Shown: positions 34,466 through 43,925, counted from the first letter of the stretch. The stretch is DNA of 64,000 bases from Bifidobacterium sp. ESL0790 (GCF_029395435.1 NZ_CP113915.1:2170001-2234000), one strand, 5' to 3'. The notes: generated by a model not told the origin, from the sequence alone. Translations and numbers: made by a program.

Positions 34466-35992
34466 ATGAACAAGCAAAACCCCACAAGCGAAGCGGCGGG
34501 AAACGCCGCGACCAATCCAGACAACGGCCCTTCGGCCGCTGACGCCACCAGCGGCACCGACGCTAACGGCGCCGCGCAAGGCCGCCCGGCCAACCCGCAG
34601 CCCAACCCGGTCTCCGAGGCGACCCAATACGCCCAGGTGAATTCGCGCCAAAGCGGACGGGACGCAAGCCTCAGCTACGTGATGCCGAGCGCGTCCGGCC
34701 TGCTGGAGCACCCGCTCGGCGCGGAACCCGGCAAACCCGGCGACCGCGGCAAATTCTGGTTCGAGGAACGCACGCGGCTCTCCGATTCGGCGGAGGGCAA
34801 GGGCCGCGGAGGCGCACGCTACGGCCGAACCGGCGTCATCCACACGCCCCACGGCGACATCCGGACCCCCGCGTTCGTGCCCGTCGCCACGCAGGCGGCC
34901 ATGAAGGGCGTGCTGCCGGAGACGATGAAGTCGCTTGGCGCGCAATGCCTGCTTTCCAACGCTTTCCACCTCTTCGAGCGCCCTGGCGAGGACATCCTCG
35001 ACGAGGCCGGCGGCTTGGCGCGCTTCGAAAATTGGGACGGCCCCACTTTCACCGATTCCGGCGGATTCCAGGTGCTTTCGCTGGGCGCCGGGTTCAAGAA
35101 GACGCTGGCGATGGACGTCACCGGCATGAAATCCGACGACGTAATCGCCAAGGGCCGCGAGCGCAAGGCGTTCGTGGACGAGGACGGCGTGACCTTCAAA
35201 TCCCCGCTCAACGGCTCAAAACACCGGTTCTCCGCCGAAATCTCGATGGGCATCCAGCACAAGATCGGCGCGGACATCATGTTCTCGTTCGACGAGCTCA
35301 CCACGCTGATGAACACACGCGGCTACCAGGAACGCTCCGTCGAGCGCACCTTCCGCTGGGCGAAACGTTGCGTCGCGGAGCACCAGCGGCTCACCGAGGC
35401 GCGGGTCGGCAAGCCCTATCAGGCGCTATACGGCGTGGTGCAGGGCGCGAACTACGAGGACTTGCGGCGACGCGCGGCCTCTCAGATCGCCTCGCTCGAC
35501 TTTGACGGCGTGGGTATCGGCGGCGCCATCGAGAAGCGCGTCATTGGCGACACCTGCGCGTGGATCTGCGACGAAATGCCGGAATCACGGCCTCGGCACG
35601 TGCTTGGCATCGCCGCGGTGGACGATATCTTTGCCTGCGTCGAGAACGGCGGCGACACCTTTGATTGCGTCGCGCCCGCCCGCTGCGCCCGCAATGGCGC
35701 CATCTACACGCGTGATGGCCGATACAACATCAAGCGCGCCGCCAACAAGCGCGACTTCGGGCCGCTTGAAGAGGGCTGCGACTGCTATACGTGCACGCAC
35801 TATTCGCGCGCCTACGTCGACCACATGCTGCACGCCCACGAAATCAACGGCGCGACGCTGGCCACCATCCACAACGAGCGCTTCTTCATCCGCCTGCTCG
35901 ACGAGATCCGCGCCTCCATCGACGGCGGCTACTTCGAGGACTTCCGCGACGAGACCCTGGCCCGCTACTACGCCCACGGTTCCAAGGGCTGA
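34466..35992 (+). CDS. tgt: tRNA-guanine transglycosylase with an N-terminal extension
   Basis: A 508-residue enzyme that exchanges guanine for queuine or its precursor at position 34 of tRNAs with GUN anticodons. The (beta-alpha)8 core starts near residue 95 (GVIHTPHGDIRTPAFVPVA). DSGGFQVLS near 197 and FDELTT are catalytic segments, and CDCYTCTHYSRAYVDHMLHAHE near 438 is the zinc site. FDCVAPARCARNGAIYT stands where many enzymes have FDCVxPTRxARNG. The first 90 residues, rich in Ala, Asn and Pro, are not part of the family and lengthen it well beyond the usual 370-430. No queuosine synthesis genes are in the window, so salvage is likely. Confidence 0.93.
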   Translation: MNKQNPTSEAAGNAATNPDNGPSAADATSGTDANGAAQGRPANPQPNPVSEATQYAQVNSRQSGRDASLSYVMPSASGLLEHPLGAEPGKPGDRGKFWFEERTRLSDSAEGKGRGGARYGRTGVIHTPHGDIRTPAFVPVATQAAMKGVLPETMKSLGAQCLLSNAFHLFERPGEDILDEAGGLARFENWDGPTFTDSGGFQVLSLGAGFKKTLAMDVTGMKSDDVIAKGRERKAFVDEDGVTFKSPLNGSKHRFSAEISMGIQHKIGADIMFSFDELTTLMNTRGYQERSVERTFRWAKRCVAEHQRLTEARVGKPYQALYGVVQGANYEDLRRRAASQIASLDFDGVGIGGAIEKRVIGDTCAWICDEMPESRPRHVLGIAAVDDIFACVENGGDTFDCVAPARCARNGAIYTRDGRYNIKRAANKRDFGPLEEGCDCYTCTHYSRAYVDHMLHAHEINGATLATIHNERFFIRLLDEIRASIDGGYFEDFRDETLARYYAHGSKG

Positions 35993-36009
35993 GGCCGCGT
36001 TACCTAACA

Positions 36010-36510
36010 CTCCGTCCTGTTGCGAAACAGCCTCTGGCTTACCACCCCAGACGCTGTTTCGTAACAGCTCCATACCATCCTTGTTACGAAACAGCCCTTG
36101 ACTACCATCCAGATACCATCCCTTAACAGCACAACACCGTCCCAGCGAAGAAACGGACTCTGGCCACCACCCAAACGCCGTCCCGTAACAGCTCACCGCC
36201 ACCCCTGTTACAAAACGGCACACAACGGACGCCCAGATACCGTCTCGTAACAGCTCCATACCACCCCTGTTACGAAACAGCCTCTGGCTACCATCCAGAT
36301 ACCGTCTGTTAACAGCACACCACCAATCCCGCCACGAAACGGCACACAACAGTCCCCCAGATACCGTCCCGCAACAGCTGCATACCATCCTGATGAAGAA
36401 ACATCCCCGCGCCAGCACCCAGCACCTCAGTCCTCTGTGGCAGGACGGCTTCTGCACCACTCAGACGCCGTTTCGTAACAGCACACCACCAGCTCAGCGA
36501 CGAAACGGGT
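36010..36510. repeat. 62-bp dyad array (family 1, about seven units) after tgt
   Basis: AACAGC (end of the arm CCGTTTCGTAACAG) occurs at 36063, 36125, 36187, 36249, 36311 and 36373, five exact 62-bp steps, then once more at 36477 after a degenerate unit. The facing arm is CTGTTACGAAACGG or CTGTTACGAAACAG. It is the longest array of this family and adjoins a family 2 array. Confidence 0.9.
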
Positions 36511-36521
36511 GGTTGGACCAT

Positions 36522-36755
36522 ATAACTGACTGGTTTCGCGCATCTGGTTCGGTTTATGCTGAAGACCGTTTATTGGGAGCATTTAAGTGACCGGTTTTCG
36601 GCATCGGCTTAGCGATGTGCGTGAAACCGTTCACAGGTGGCTCATAAATGAACGGTTTCTAGCATCCGCGCCCCAATATGCGCGAAAACGCTCATTTGGG
36701 TGCCGCCAGCGAACGGTTTCACGCATTCCCATAACAATATGCAGAAAAACATTCA
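36522..36755. repeat. 61-bp dyad array (family 2, four units) upstream of the nitroreductase gene
   Basis: Units start at 36528, 36589, 36650 and 36711, three exact 61-bp steps. The left arm is of the type GACCGGTTTTCGGCAT or GAACGGTTTCTAGCAT, the right arm TGCGTGAAACCGTTCA. It ends about 175 bp before the nitroreductase start. Confidence 0.88.
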
Positions 36756-36928
36756 TTATCATCGCCGCAAGCCTCCGGCCCCACAATCCCGGGCCTATAA
36801 TCGTCCTTTTGTCACGCCCAGATGTGTCGTTCGTCACGTTCCGTCTCGTTACGAGCCCTCGAGCCGCGCCAATCCCACGGCCAATCGGTATCATGGAATC
36901 GTTCAGCGATGACAGGCAGAGGTGCAAA

Positions 36929-38128
36929 ATGAATCTGAACGAGGCGATGACGGAGCGCCATTCCGTGAGAATGTATACCGACGAGGCGGTCAGCCCCGAA
37001 GTTCTCGACACGCTTGCTTCGGAAATCAAGGCCTGCAACGATACCTCGGGACTGCACATCCAAATGGCTTCCGGCCTCGACGACGCCTTCTGCGGATACA
37101 AAACGCACTATGGCCATTTCACCGGCGTCCACAACGCCATCGCGCTCGTCGCACACGTCGACAAGCCTTACGACCTTCGACCGAAGAAGAAAAAGACGCC
37201 GGAACCTTGTGATATCAAGCCTTCCGCACGTACGTCAAACGGTGACGACACAGACGCACTGCGAAGCAGCAGCAAAAATGACAATAGTAATAGGGACGAT
37301 ACCGCCCCAATCGCTCAGACCACTTCTCTGCCCGTTCCTCAATCGAATGCTCCCGCACCCGCCGACCCCGTACCTGCCGACGAAGCCGAAACCGAAGAAA
37401 AAGTAGGCTATTACGGCGAACAGCTCGCGTTGCGGATCGTCCAGCTCGGCCTGGCAACCTCATGGGCCGTGCTCGATGACGCCGAAGACGGCTGGTGGCA
37501 GCTGGAACCCGGCGAGCGCCTGGTATGGATTCTCGCGTTCGGCCACCCCGCGCGGGCCGGTGCCAAACACCACAGCAAACCCTTGGAATCACTGTGTTCA
37601 CTGCCCGCCAGCCTCGGCCCAAACGCGACCCTCGAGGACGCTCCCAACTGGTTCCAGCGTGGTATCGCCGCCGCTTCGCTCGCCCCGACGTCGCTGAGCC
37701 AGCAGCCGTTCGTCTTCGAGCTGGAGAATACGAACGACCGCACAGCACAAGACGCGAACACCGCAGATGGTTCGAGAACGCTGGCCGATGGAGAAAGCTC
37801 AAACAATTCCGCAATCTCAAGCGACGCAACTGGTTCGACCAGTCCGACCAGCTCGACCGACTCGGCCAGTCCGACCGATCCGACCAGCGCAATCAGCACC
37901 ACCGGCTCGACCCGCACCACAACCAGCTTGACCCACTCCACCCGCGCCACAACCAGCACGACCGACTCCGCCCACGCCGCAACCAGCTCGGCAACCGGCA
38001 GCACAAAGCCACTACCCACCGTCATTGTCCGCGCCACCCCGGGCCTCTTCGCCCACGTCGGCGTAGGCTGTGCCAAGCGCAACTTCGAAATCGGCGCTGG
38101 CTCCGGCAACTTCCAGTGGTCAAAGTAA
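36929..38128 (+). CDS. Nitroreductase-family protein with low-complexity inserts
   Basis: A 399-residue protein from ATG 36929, preceded by AGAGG; the frame opens earlier but that part crosses the 61-bp repeats. MNLNEAMTERHSVRMYTDEA is the usual nitroreductase N-terminus, with the RHSVR flavin-phosphate contact. GYYGEQLALRIVQLGLATSWA and the C-terminal RNFEIGAG fit the same fold. The protein is unusual in carrying two inserts: residues about 88-155 (Lys, Ser, Asp, Pro) and 265-355, the second nearly pure Ser/Thr with Asp and Pro, written with repetitive codons. Such inserts would lie in loops. Substrate unknown; FMN-dependent reduction is inferred. Confidence 0.75.
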   Translation: MNLNEAMTERHSVRMYTDEAVSPEVLDTLASEIKACNDTSGLHIQMASGLDDAFCGYKTHYGHFTGVHNAIALVAHVDKPYDLRPKKKKTPEPCDIKPSARTSNGDDTDALRSSSKNDNSNRDDTAPIAQTTSLPVPQSNAPAPADPVPADEAETEEKVGYYGEQLALRIVQLGLATSWAVLDDAEDGWWQLEPGERLVWILAFGHPARAGAKHHSKPLESLCSLPASLGPNATLEDAPNWFQRGIAAASLAPTSLSQQPFVFELENTNDRTAQDANTADGSRTLADGESSNNSAISSDATGSTSPTSSTDSASPTDPTSAISTTGSTRTTTSLTHSTRATTSTTDSAHAATSSATGSTKPLPTVIVRATPGLFAHVGVGCAKRNFEIGAGSGNFQWSK

Positions 38129-38330
38129 GCCCACGCCCGACGCGTCCACTCCCCACGCTGCGTCACCAAGCAGACTCTCAGACGGTATCTCTTGCTTACT
38201 GACGCGCCAGACACCCACGCCGCATCGCCAAGCAGACTTTCGGGCACCGTTTTCTGCTTACCGACGCACCACGTCCCTATCCCGCGTCAGTAAGCAAAGT
38301 TACCAGCGCCTTTTCTGCTTACCGACGCGA
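38125..38330. repeat. 61-62-bp dyad array (family 3, three units)
   Basis: TGCTTACTGACGC or TGCTTACCGACGC starts at 38193, 38255 and 38316, steps of 62 and 61 bp. Facing arms are GCGTCACCAAGCA, GCATCGCCAAGCA and GCGTCAGTAAGCA. It follows the nitroreductase stop codon directly. Confidence 0.85.
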
Positions 38331-38427
38331 ATTGCTGCCCCATAACCATCCCACTGGGTGACACAACACGCATTGCGCGCAGCCCCTTGCGCTCGTCGGC
38401 ACTGAGCAGTAACCTTACTATTTGTCT

Positions 38428-38513
38428 GCGAGTATGGCGGAATGGTAGACGCGCTGTCTTCAGGTGGCAGTGAGCAACTGCTCGTGGGGGTTCAACTCCC
38501 CCTACTCGCACCA
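38428..38513 (+). tRNA. tRNA-Leu (anticodon CAG)
   Basis: Acceptor GCGAGTA pairs with TACTCGC. The anticodon stem CTGTC/GGCAG encloses loop TTCAGGT, there is a long variable arm (TGAGCAACTGCTCG) and the T arm is GGGGGTTCAACTCCCCC. CCA is encoded, 38511-38513. Confidence 0.95.
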
Positions 38514-38518
38514 TCAAC

Positions 38519-38565
38519 AAGACCTTCGAAACGCTGAGAATTCAACGCTTCGAAGGTCTTCGTGT
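38519..38565 (+). terminator. Terminator after tRNA-Leu
   Basis: AAGACCTTCGAA (38519-38530) pairs perfectly with TTCGAAGGTCTT (38549-38560), six bases after the CCA end. Confidence 0.85.
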
Positions 38566-38661
38566 TTCCGCACCCTCCCTGCAAGCAAACTAAAACTTGA
38601 CAGTTCGGGACATAAGGGTATAGGCCGAACCACGGCTGTAAATCCTATATTCGGCCACCGC

Positions 38662-39237
38662 TCACTTGCGAGCGTCGGGGAAGGTGCGGATCTTCGGGGG
38701 CGTGTAGGTGGAGACGAAATTGGTGATCTCGTCGACCGAATCGGTGACGAGCAGCTTGTCGCGGTCGACGGCGGTGAGGAAGCCCGCGGCCACCATGTTG
38801 TCGAAGGTCTGCGCAAGTGGACGCCAATAGCCGTCGAGGTCGAAGAGGACGCAGGGCTTGTTGTTGAGCCCGATGCGCGCCCACGAGAAGGCCTCCGCGA
38901 TCTCCTCGAGCGTGCCGGGGCCGCCGGGGAAGGCGACGAGCACGTCGCCCAGATCCATCATGCGGCGCTTGCGCTCGTCCATGTCGTCCACGACCTCCAT
39001 GGTCGTCAGCCCCTCGGCCGCGGCGCCACGGTCGATGAGCATCTGCGGCATGATGCCATGCACCTTGCCGCCGCCGTCGAGCACAGCCTGCGCCACGACG
39101 CCCATCAGCCCGACGCCACCACCGCCATAGACCAGCTCGTTGCCGCCGCCGGCAATCCACTTGCCTAGCTGCTCCGCCGCGGCCGCCCACTTCGGCTCGT
39201 TCCCTTTCGCAGCCCCGCAATACACCGTGATCTTCAT
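38662..39237 (-). CDS. LOG-family nucleotide phosphoribohydrolase (TIGR00730)
   Basis: A 191-residue Rossmann-fold protein. ITVYCGAAKGNEPKW starts the family, GGGVGLMGVVAQAVLDGGG follows, and the signature PGGPGTLEEIAEAFSWARIG (residues about 100-120) is complete. The family cleaves nucleoside 5'-monophosphates to base and ribose phosphate, including cytokinin-type substrates; the true bacterial substrate is often unknown. The ribosome binding site GGGGGAGCGGT precedes ATG 39235-39237. Single gene on the minus strand. Confidence 0.88.
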   Translation of the reverse strand: MKITVYCGAAKGNEPKWAAAAEQLGKWIAGGGNELVYGGGGVGLMGVVAQAVLDGGGKVHGIMPQMLIDRGAAAEGLTTMEVVDDMDERKRRMMDLGDVLVAFPGGPGTLEEIAEAFSWARIGLNNKPCVLFDLDGYWRPLAQTFDNMVAAGFLTAVDRDKLLVTDSVDEITNFVSTYTPPKIRTFPDARK

Positions 39238-39693
39238 ACCGCTCCCCCTGATTAATTCTCACATCAGCTTTTCGCTCAATTTCCGCCAATTATATGCCAT
39301 CTGCAATCGACCGGCCGCGTCACACCCAACTGCCGAGACCCCTCAATCACGCATCGGGCAGTCCGCCAATCCCACAAACCACGAGACAAGCGACAACGTT
39401 CAACGCCCCGAACCCAACCCAATCCAACCCAACAATCAAAAGCCCACGAACAACGACCAAGCGCCAACAATGCGCACATTCGCCCCGATTTATTCATATC
39501 CGACGTACTTTATTATTTTTTAGACAGATTATGTCCAAATATCTGTTTAATCGTCCACAATACGGAATCACCACGCGCAACCCTTCTCCCACAACGCATA
39601 CTGCCAACTATCGGTCGAGCCGCACGATGTTGTCCACAAGATTTTGCGGCGACGCCGACACCCACAAGGGTCAAGAACGGAAGGAACCAAATC
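39238..39693. other. Divergent intergenic region with a dyad upstream of the reductase pair
   Basis: No gene. ACAGAT/ATCTGT (39524-39529 and 39541-39546) forms a dyad in an AT-rich part and could be an operator for the downstream gene. GTCCACAAGAT near 39634 recurs upstream of the second paralogue, near 40904. Confidence 0.45.
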
Positions 39694-40701
39694 ATGAGAT
39701 ACGGTATCATCGGCGCAGGCGCCATGGGATTCAGGTACGGCGTGCTGCTGCAGGAGTTGGCACACCAGCCGTTGGACTATATCGAGATTTGGGAGCCGAA
39801 CCTCGAGAAGGTCAAGGAGCAGGGCGGCGTCTACGTTTCCCGCGACCATGAAGGCCGTCATCTCGTCAAGGCCGACATTTACTCGCCGGAAGAATACGCG
39901 GCCAAAGGCGGCGACCCCGACCTGTGGATCATCATGGTCAAGCAGATGGATCTTGACAACTATCTCAAGCGCTGCGCCGACGCGGGCCTCTTCAAGGACC
40001 ATCAGGTCGTCTTCAGCGCGATGAACGGCTGGGGCCACTTCGAAAAAATCCTCAAGTACTTCCCGAAAGACCGCATTTACGGTGGCACGGCGATGGTCGC
40101 GAGCGCCTTCAACGGCCCGGGCGACGTCGATTTCATCGGCAAGCCGGGCGCCGGCACGATGCACATCTGCGCGATGACCGAGGAAGTCACGCCGGTCGAG
40201 AAGGAATTCGTCGCCGACCTCGACAAAACCGGCTTCAACCCGCAGGTCACGCAGAATTTCCGCGGCACCTGCATGGCCAAGGTCATTTTCAACTCGGTGA
40301 TCAACTCGATCTGCACGATGTACCAGATCACCATGGGCCAGTTCGTCTCCTACCCCGGCTACAAGAGCATGGCCACGCAGCTGATCAACGAGGCGTACGA
40401 CGCGCTCGAACGCTCCGGCTTCCAGCCCATCCAGAACCGCGCCGAGGCCATCAAGGAAATCGATTACGTCAGCCGCGTCGCCAACCCGCTGCACTACCCG
40501 TCGATGTACCAGGACATGTCGAAGGGCCGCAAAACCGAGGTGGACTACATCAACGGCTACATCGCCAAGGTCGGCCGCGAGAACGACTGCCCCTGCCGCG
40601 TCCAGGAGTTCCTCGCCAACGGCGTGCACGTCGCCGAGCTCGCCTTCCAGATCCACAAGAAGGAAGCCGCCGAGAAAGCCGCTGCCGAGGCTGCTAAGTA
40701 A
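39694..40701 (+). CDS. Ketopantoate reductase-like dehydrogenase (ApbA/PanE family), first paralogue
   Basis: A 335-residue NADPH-dependent dehydrogenase. The nucleotide site MRYGIIGAGAMGFRYG is at the extreme N-terminus. KQMDLDNYLKRC, the catalytic-lysine region CMAKVIFNSVINSICTMY and the Asn and Glu positions in the C-terminal helical domain fit the PanE family. The C-terminus is Lys/Ala/Glu-rich. A near-copy follows at 40983. With no panB, panC or panD in view, the substrate may be another 2-oxo acid. AAGGAA precedes the ATG. A terminator after the gene separates it from the paralogue. Confidence 0.8.
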   Translation: MRYGIIGAGAMGFRYGVLLQELAHQPLDYIEIWEPNLEKVKEQGGVYVSRDHEGRHLVKADIYSPEEYAAKGGDPDLWIIMVKQMDLDNYLKRCADAGLFKDHQVVFSAMNGWGHFEKILKYFPKDRIYGGTAMVASAFNGPGDVDFIGKPGAGTMHICAMTEEVTPVEKEFVADLDKTGFNPQVTQNFRGTCMAKVIFNSVINSICTMYQITMGQFVSYPGYKSMATQLINEAYDALERSGFQPIQNRAEAIKEIDYVSRVANPLHYPSMYQDMSKGRKTEVDYINGYIAKVGRENDCPCRVQEFLANGVHVAELAFQIHKKEAAEKAAAEAAK

Positions 40702-40775
40702 GCCAAGAAGGTCGTCTCCCGTAGCGGACGCACGCTTGCTGCACTAAGGCTTCCTATACATCAATCATTCACCAA

Positions 40776-40809
40776 TCCCCGCCCAAAATTCATCGGCGGG
40801 GACTTTTTT
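40776..40809 (+). terminator. Rho-independent terminator between the reductase paralogues
   Basis: TCCCCGCC (40776 onward) pairs with GGCGGGGA ending at 40802, followed by CTTTTTTG. Confidence 0.9.
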
Positions 40810-40982
40810 GTGTCACAAAATTAGAAAATCATCCACTATTTGGCCATTTATCGCGTGTTCCCAGCTTTGCGGCTTAGTCCTTATAGTCTCGGTATCGCAT
40901 TCCGGTCCACAAGATCGCGCGACACCCAGCCGAGCCCAAAAGGCATGGAGACGACAAAATTGCAACACGGGAAAGAATGATT

Positions 40983-41990
40983 ATGAAATACGGAATTATC
41001 GGCGCAGGATCCATGGGCTTCAGGTACGGGGTGCTCTTCCACAATCTGGTGGGCCGCGACGTCGACTACATCGATATCTGGGAGCCGAACCTGAAAGCCA
41101 TCAAGGAGCAGGGCGGCGTCTACGTTTCCCGCGATTACAAGAACCGTCACCTGGAGAAGGTCAACGTCTATACGCCCGAGGAATACGCGGCCAAGGGCGG
41201 CGACCCCGACATGTGGATCATCATGGTCAAGCAGATGGACCTGCAGAACTATCTCACCCGTTGCGCGGACGCCGGGCTCTTCAAGGACCACCAGAACGTC
41301 TTCAGCGCGATGAACGGCTGGGGCCATTTCGAAAAGATTCTCAAGTACTTCCCCGAGGAGCGCGTCTACGGCGGCACCGCCATGCAGGGCAGCTCCTTCA
41401 TCGCGCCCGGCGAGGTCGATTTCCAAGGCGAACTGGGCAGCGGAAGCATGCATATCTGCTCAATGAGCGGCGAGGTGACGCCGGTGGAGAAGGAGCTGGC
41501 CGCCGACTTCGAGAAGGCCCACTTCAACCCGATAATCTCAAACGACCTGCAGGGCACTTGCCTGGCGAAGATCATCTTCAATTCCGTGGTCAATTCGCTG
41601 TGCACGATGTATCAGATTCGCATGGGCCAGTTCATCTCCTACCCCGGTGCGATGGACATGACCACGCAGCTGGTCAACGAGGCTTACGACGCGCTGGAAC
41701 GCGGCGGCATTCAGCCGATTCAGACCCGCGCCGAGGCCATCCACGAGGTCGAGAACTCCAGCAAGGTCGTCATGCCGCTGCACTATCCGTCGATGTACCA
41801 GGACATGGTCGCCGGCCGCAAGACCGAGGTCGACTACATCAACGGCTACATCGCCAGCGTTGGCCGCGAGAACGACTGCCCCTGCCGCGTGCACGAATTC
41901 GTGACCAACGGCGTCCACGTCGCTGAGCTCGCCTTCCAGATCCACAAGAAGGAAGCCGCCGAAAAGGCCGCCGCCGAAGCTGATAAATAA
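40983..41990 (+). CDS. Ketopantoate reductase-like dehydrogenase (ApbA/PanE family), second paralogue
   Basis: A 335-residue protein, the same length as its neighbour. The ATG at 40983 is preferred over the one at 40977 because it gives MKYGIIGAGSMGFRYG, matching the paralogue, and leaves proper spacing from GGGAAAG. Identity to the first copy is high throughout (KYFPEERVYGGTAMQ against KYFPKDRIYGGTAMV) and both end in KEAAEKAAAE. The two have separate promoters and a terminator between them, so this is a duplication with independent expression. Exact substrate not known. Confidence 0.8.
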   Translation: MKYGIIGAGSMGFRYGVLFHNLVGRDVDYIDIWEPNLKAIKEQGGVYVSRDYKNRHLEKVNVYTPEEYAAKGGDPDMWIIMVKQMDLQNYLTRCADAGLFKDHQNVFSAMNGWGHFEKILKYFPEERVYGGTAMQGSSFIAPGEVDFQGELGSGSMHICSMSGEVTPVEKELAADFEKAHFNPIISNDLQGTCLAKIIFNSVVNSLCTMYQIRMGQFISYPGAMDMTTQLVNEAYDALERGGIQPIQTRAEAIHEVENSSKVVMPLHYPSMYQDMVAGRKTEVDYINGYIASVGRENDCPCRVHEFVTNGVHVAELAFQIHKKEAAEKAAAEADK

Positions 41991-42032
41991 GTTAAGCAGG
42001 CCAAGCTCGGGCTTATATACCTATATATAAGG

Positions 42033-42090
42033 TGTCCCGCTGGAAAACGTACAGAAATTAGTCCCAAAACGTACGTTCTCCTGCGGGACA
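42033..42090. repeat. Long hairpin after the second reductase gene
   Basis: TGTCCCGCTGGAAAACGTAC and GTACGTTCTCCTGCGGGACA form a 20-bp stem with two or three mismatches around 18 bases. It could terminate the reductase transcript, but no T run follows directly. Confidence 0.75.
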
Positions 42091-42350
42091 TCTATGTTTT
42101 GCAACAGAAACGACAACATGGCCCGTCCCGTTGCCATTTAGTGTCTAAACTTCTCTGACATCACTAAATATGCGGAAAGTCGCAGCTTGTCACTTTTGCA
42201 TAATCTGTTAAACTAAAAGTAACAGCGCCCACCCAAGGCTAGTTATTCGGTACTTTTCGAGGTATTCGGTAATCCTAAAATGCGGTGGGCCAAGTTTTAT
42301 CCGCAAGGCATGCTGACGCGTAACTGCCCCAAATTCTCACATAAGAATAA

Positions 42351-42397
42351 CCGCCAATTCATTAAACTTCACACCAAAGAAACCAATGAATTGGCGG
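42351..42397 (-). terminator. Hairpin after the MalY/PatB-type lyase gene
   Basis: CCGCCAATTCATT (42351-42363) pairs perfectly with AATGAATTGGCGG (42385-42397). On the minus strand it is followed by TTATTCTTATG, after the stop at 42429. Confidence 0.78.
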
Positions 42398-42428
42398 CTT
42401 TGTCGTATCAGGGCCAAGCCTAAATCAA

Positions 42429-43643
42429 TCACTCCACAAACACGTATTCGCTGAGGCGCTTCATCGCCTCCTGAACGCGGGAGAGCGGAAGGGCGAGGTT
42501 CATGCGGATGGCGCACGGAGCCTTGAACTGGCGGCCGTCCTGCACGGCGACGCCGACGTTCCACGCGCGCTTGAGCAGTTCGTCAAGCGTCACGCCATGC
42601 TCCTCGCACCAGCCGGTGCAATCGAGGAAGAGCATGTAGGTGCCCTGCGGCTTGGCGAACTCGACGCCTTTGAAATGCGAGCGGATGTAGTCGGAGGCGT
42701 AATCCACGTTGCCGGTGAGCACGTGGCGCAGCTCGTCGAGCCATTCGTGGCCCTCGGGTTTGTAGGCACCGATGAGCGCGTGCATGGAGAGCACGTTCAT
42801 CTCGTTGTAGACCACCTTCGAGCTCTTCGCCACGACGCGGTCGCGCAGGTACTTGCTGTAGATGATGTGGTACGAGCCGATGAGGCCGGCGAGGTTGAAG
42901 GTCTTGCTGGGCGCATAGAGCGCGATGGTGCGGTTGCGCGCATCCTCGCTGACCGACTGGGTCGGGATGTGCTTGTAGCCCTCGAGGATCAGGTCAGACC
43001 AGATCTCGTCGGAGATCACGACGCAATCGTTGGCGCGGTAGACCTCCATCGCCTTCTCGATCTCCCAGCGCTCCCACACGCGGCCGCAAGGGTTGTGCGG
43101 GCTGCAGAAGACGGCGACGTGGATGTTGTTCTCCTTGAGTTTCCTGTCCATATCGTCGAAGTCCATGCGCCAGACGCCCTCCTCGTCGCGCTTGAGCGGC
43201 GTGTGGACGATATGGAATCCGTTGGCCTCGATGGACTCGGTGAAGCCCACGTAAGTCGGTTGATGCACGAGCACGGAATCACCAGGCGCCGCGAAGCACG
43301 AGAGGGCCGAGATCAGGCCGCCGAGCACGCCGTTCTCGTAGCCGATGTCTTCCTTGGTGAGCCCCTCGACGCCGTTGCGCGTCTTCTGCCAGTCTATGAT
43401 GGAGTTGAAATACTCGTCGGTGGCGCGGAAATAGCCGAACGCGGGGTGCTTGGCGCGCTCGATGATGGCGTCGGTGATCGTCGGGACGGTGGCGAAGTTC
43501 ATGTCCGCGATCCACATCGGAATGACGTCGAAACCGTCCTTCGGCGGATCCGGCGCGAACCCGGGCTGGCTGCCGAGCCCGTCCACCGCGACGGCGTCCT
43601 TGCCGTGCCTGTCCATAATCGACGTGAAATCGTAAGTCATCAT
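42429..43643 (-). CDS. PLP-dependent MalY/PatB-type cystathionine beta-lyase or aminotransferase
   Basis: A 404-residue fold-type I PLP enzyme. VIPMWIADMNFATVPTI at the N-terminus, CSPHNPCGRVW in the middle, DEIWSDLIL and the PLP lysine in APSKTFNLAGLIGSYHII (about residue 246) are those of the MalY/PatB group. These enzymes cleave cystathionine or other C-S bonds to give pyruvate, ammonia and a thiol. Tandem ATG codons at 43641-43643 and 43638-43640 leave the exact start open by one residue. Single gene with a downstream hairpin. Confidence 0.87.
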   Translation of the reverse strand: MMTYDFTSIMDRHGKDAVAVDGLGSQPGFAPDPPKDGFDVIPMWIADMNFATVPTITDAIIERAKHPAFGYFRATDEYFNSIIDWQKTRNGVEGLTKEDIGYENGVLGGLISALSCFAAPGDSVLVHQPTYVGFTESIEANGFHIVHTPLKRDEEGVWRMDFDDMDRKLKENNIHVAVFCSPHNPCGRVWERWEIEKAMEVYRANDCVVISDEIWSDLILEGYKHIPTQSVSEDARNRTIALYAPSKTFNLAGLIGSYHIIYSKYLRDRVVAKSSKVVYNEMNVLSMHALIGAYKPEGHEWLDELRHVLTGNVDYASDYIRSHFKGVEFAKPQGTYMLFLDCTGWCEEHGVTLDELLKRAWNVGVAVQDGRQFKAPCAIRMNLALPLSRVQEAMKRLSEYVFVE

Positions 43644-43925
43644 TGTCCCCTAACTGTCGTGCGGTTGGTCGCCTGGTCTCCTCCGCGCCTTCGGTGCTGC
43701 CGACGCGCGAGCTCGACGTGCCTCCATGGTATTCCATGCGGACACGAGCTCGACCCAGTGTTTTGCCACCTTTATCGTATGCCATACGCACCCGCGTCAC
43801 AGCTCGATTCCATTTTTACGCAGCCATTATTTCCGGCTGATGTCATTTGTTCGTCATCTCATGCCAGTGCATTCATTACGCAACCATTGGCCAAACCAAT
43901 GCCTGACTGACAACGAGCCAGGTTT
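43644..43925. other. Upstream region of the lyase gene, no gene seen
   Basis: No ORF with family resemblance. It should contain the lyase promoter on the minus strand. A 61-bp array begins at its right end. Confidence 0.4.

Noticed and set aside
36010..36510. CRISPR array, because the 61-62-bp period equals a type I-E repeat plus spacer
   Set aside because: There is no constant 28-29-bp repeat separated by unrelated spacers; the whole unit is degenerate and repeated, with dyad arms, and no cas genes are present. The same holds for the other 61-62-bp arrays.
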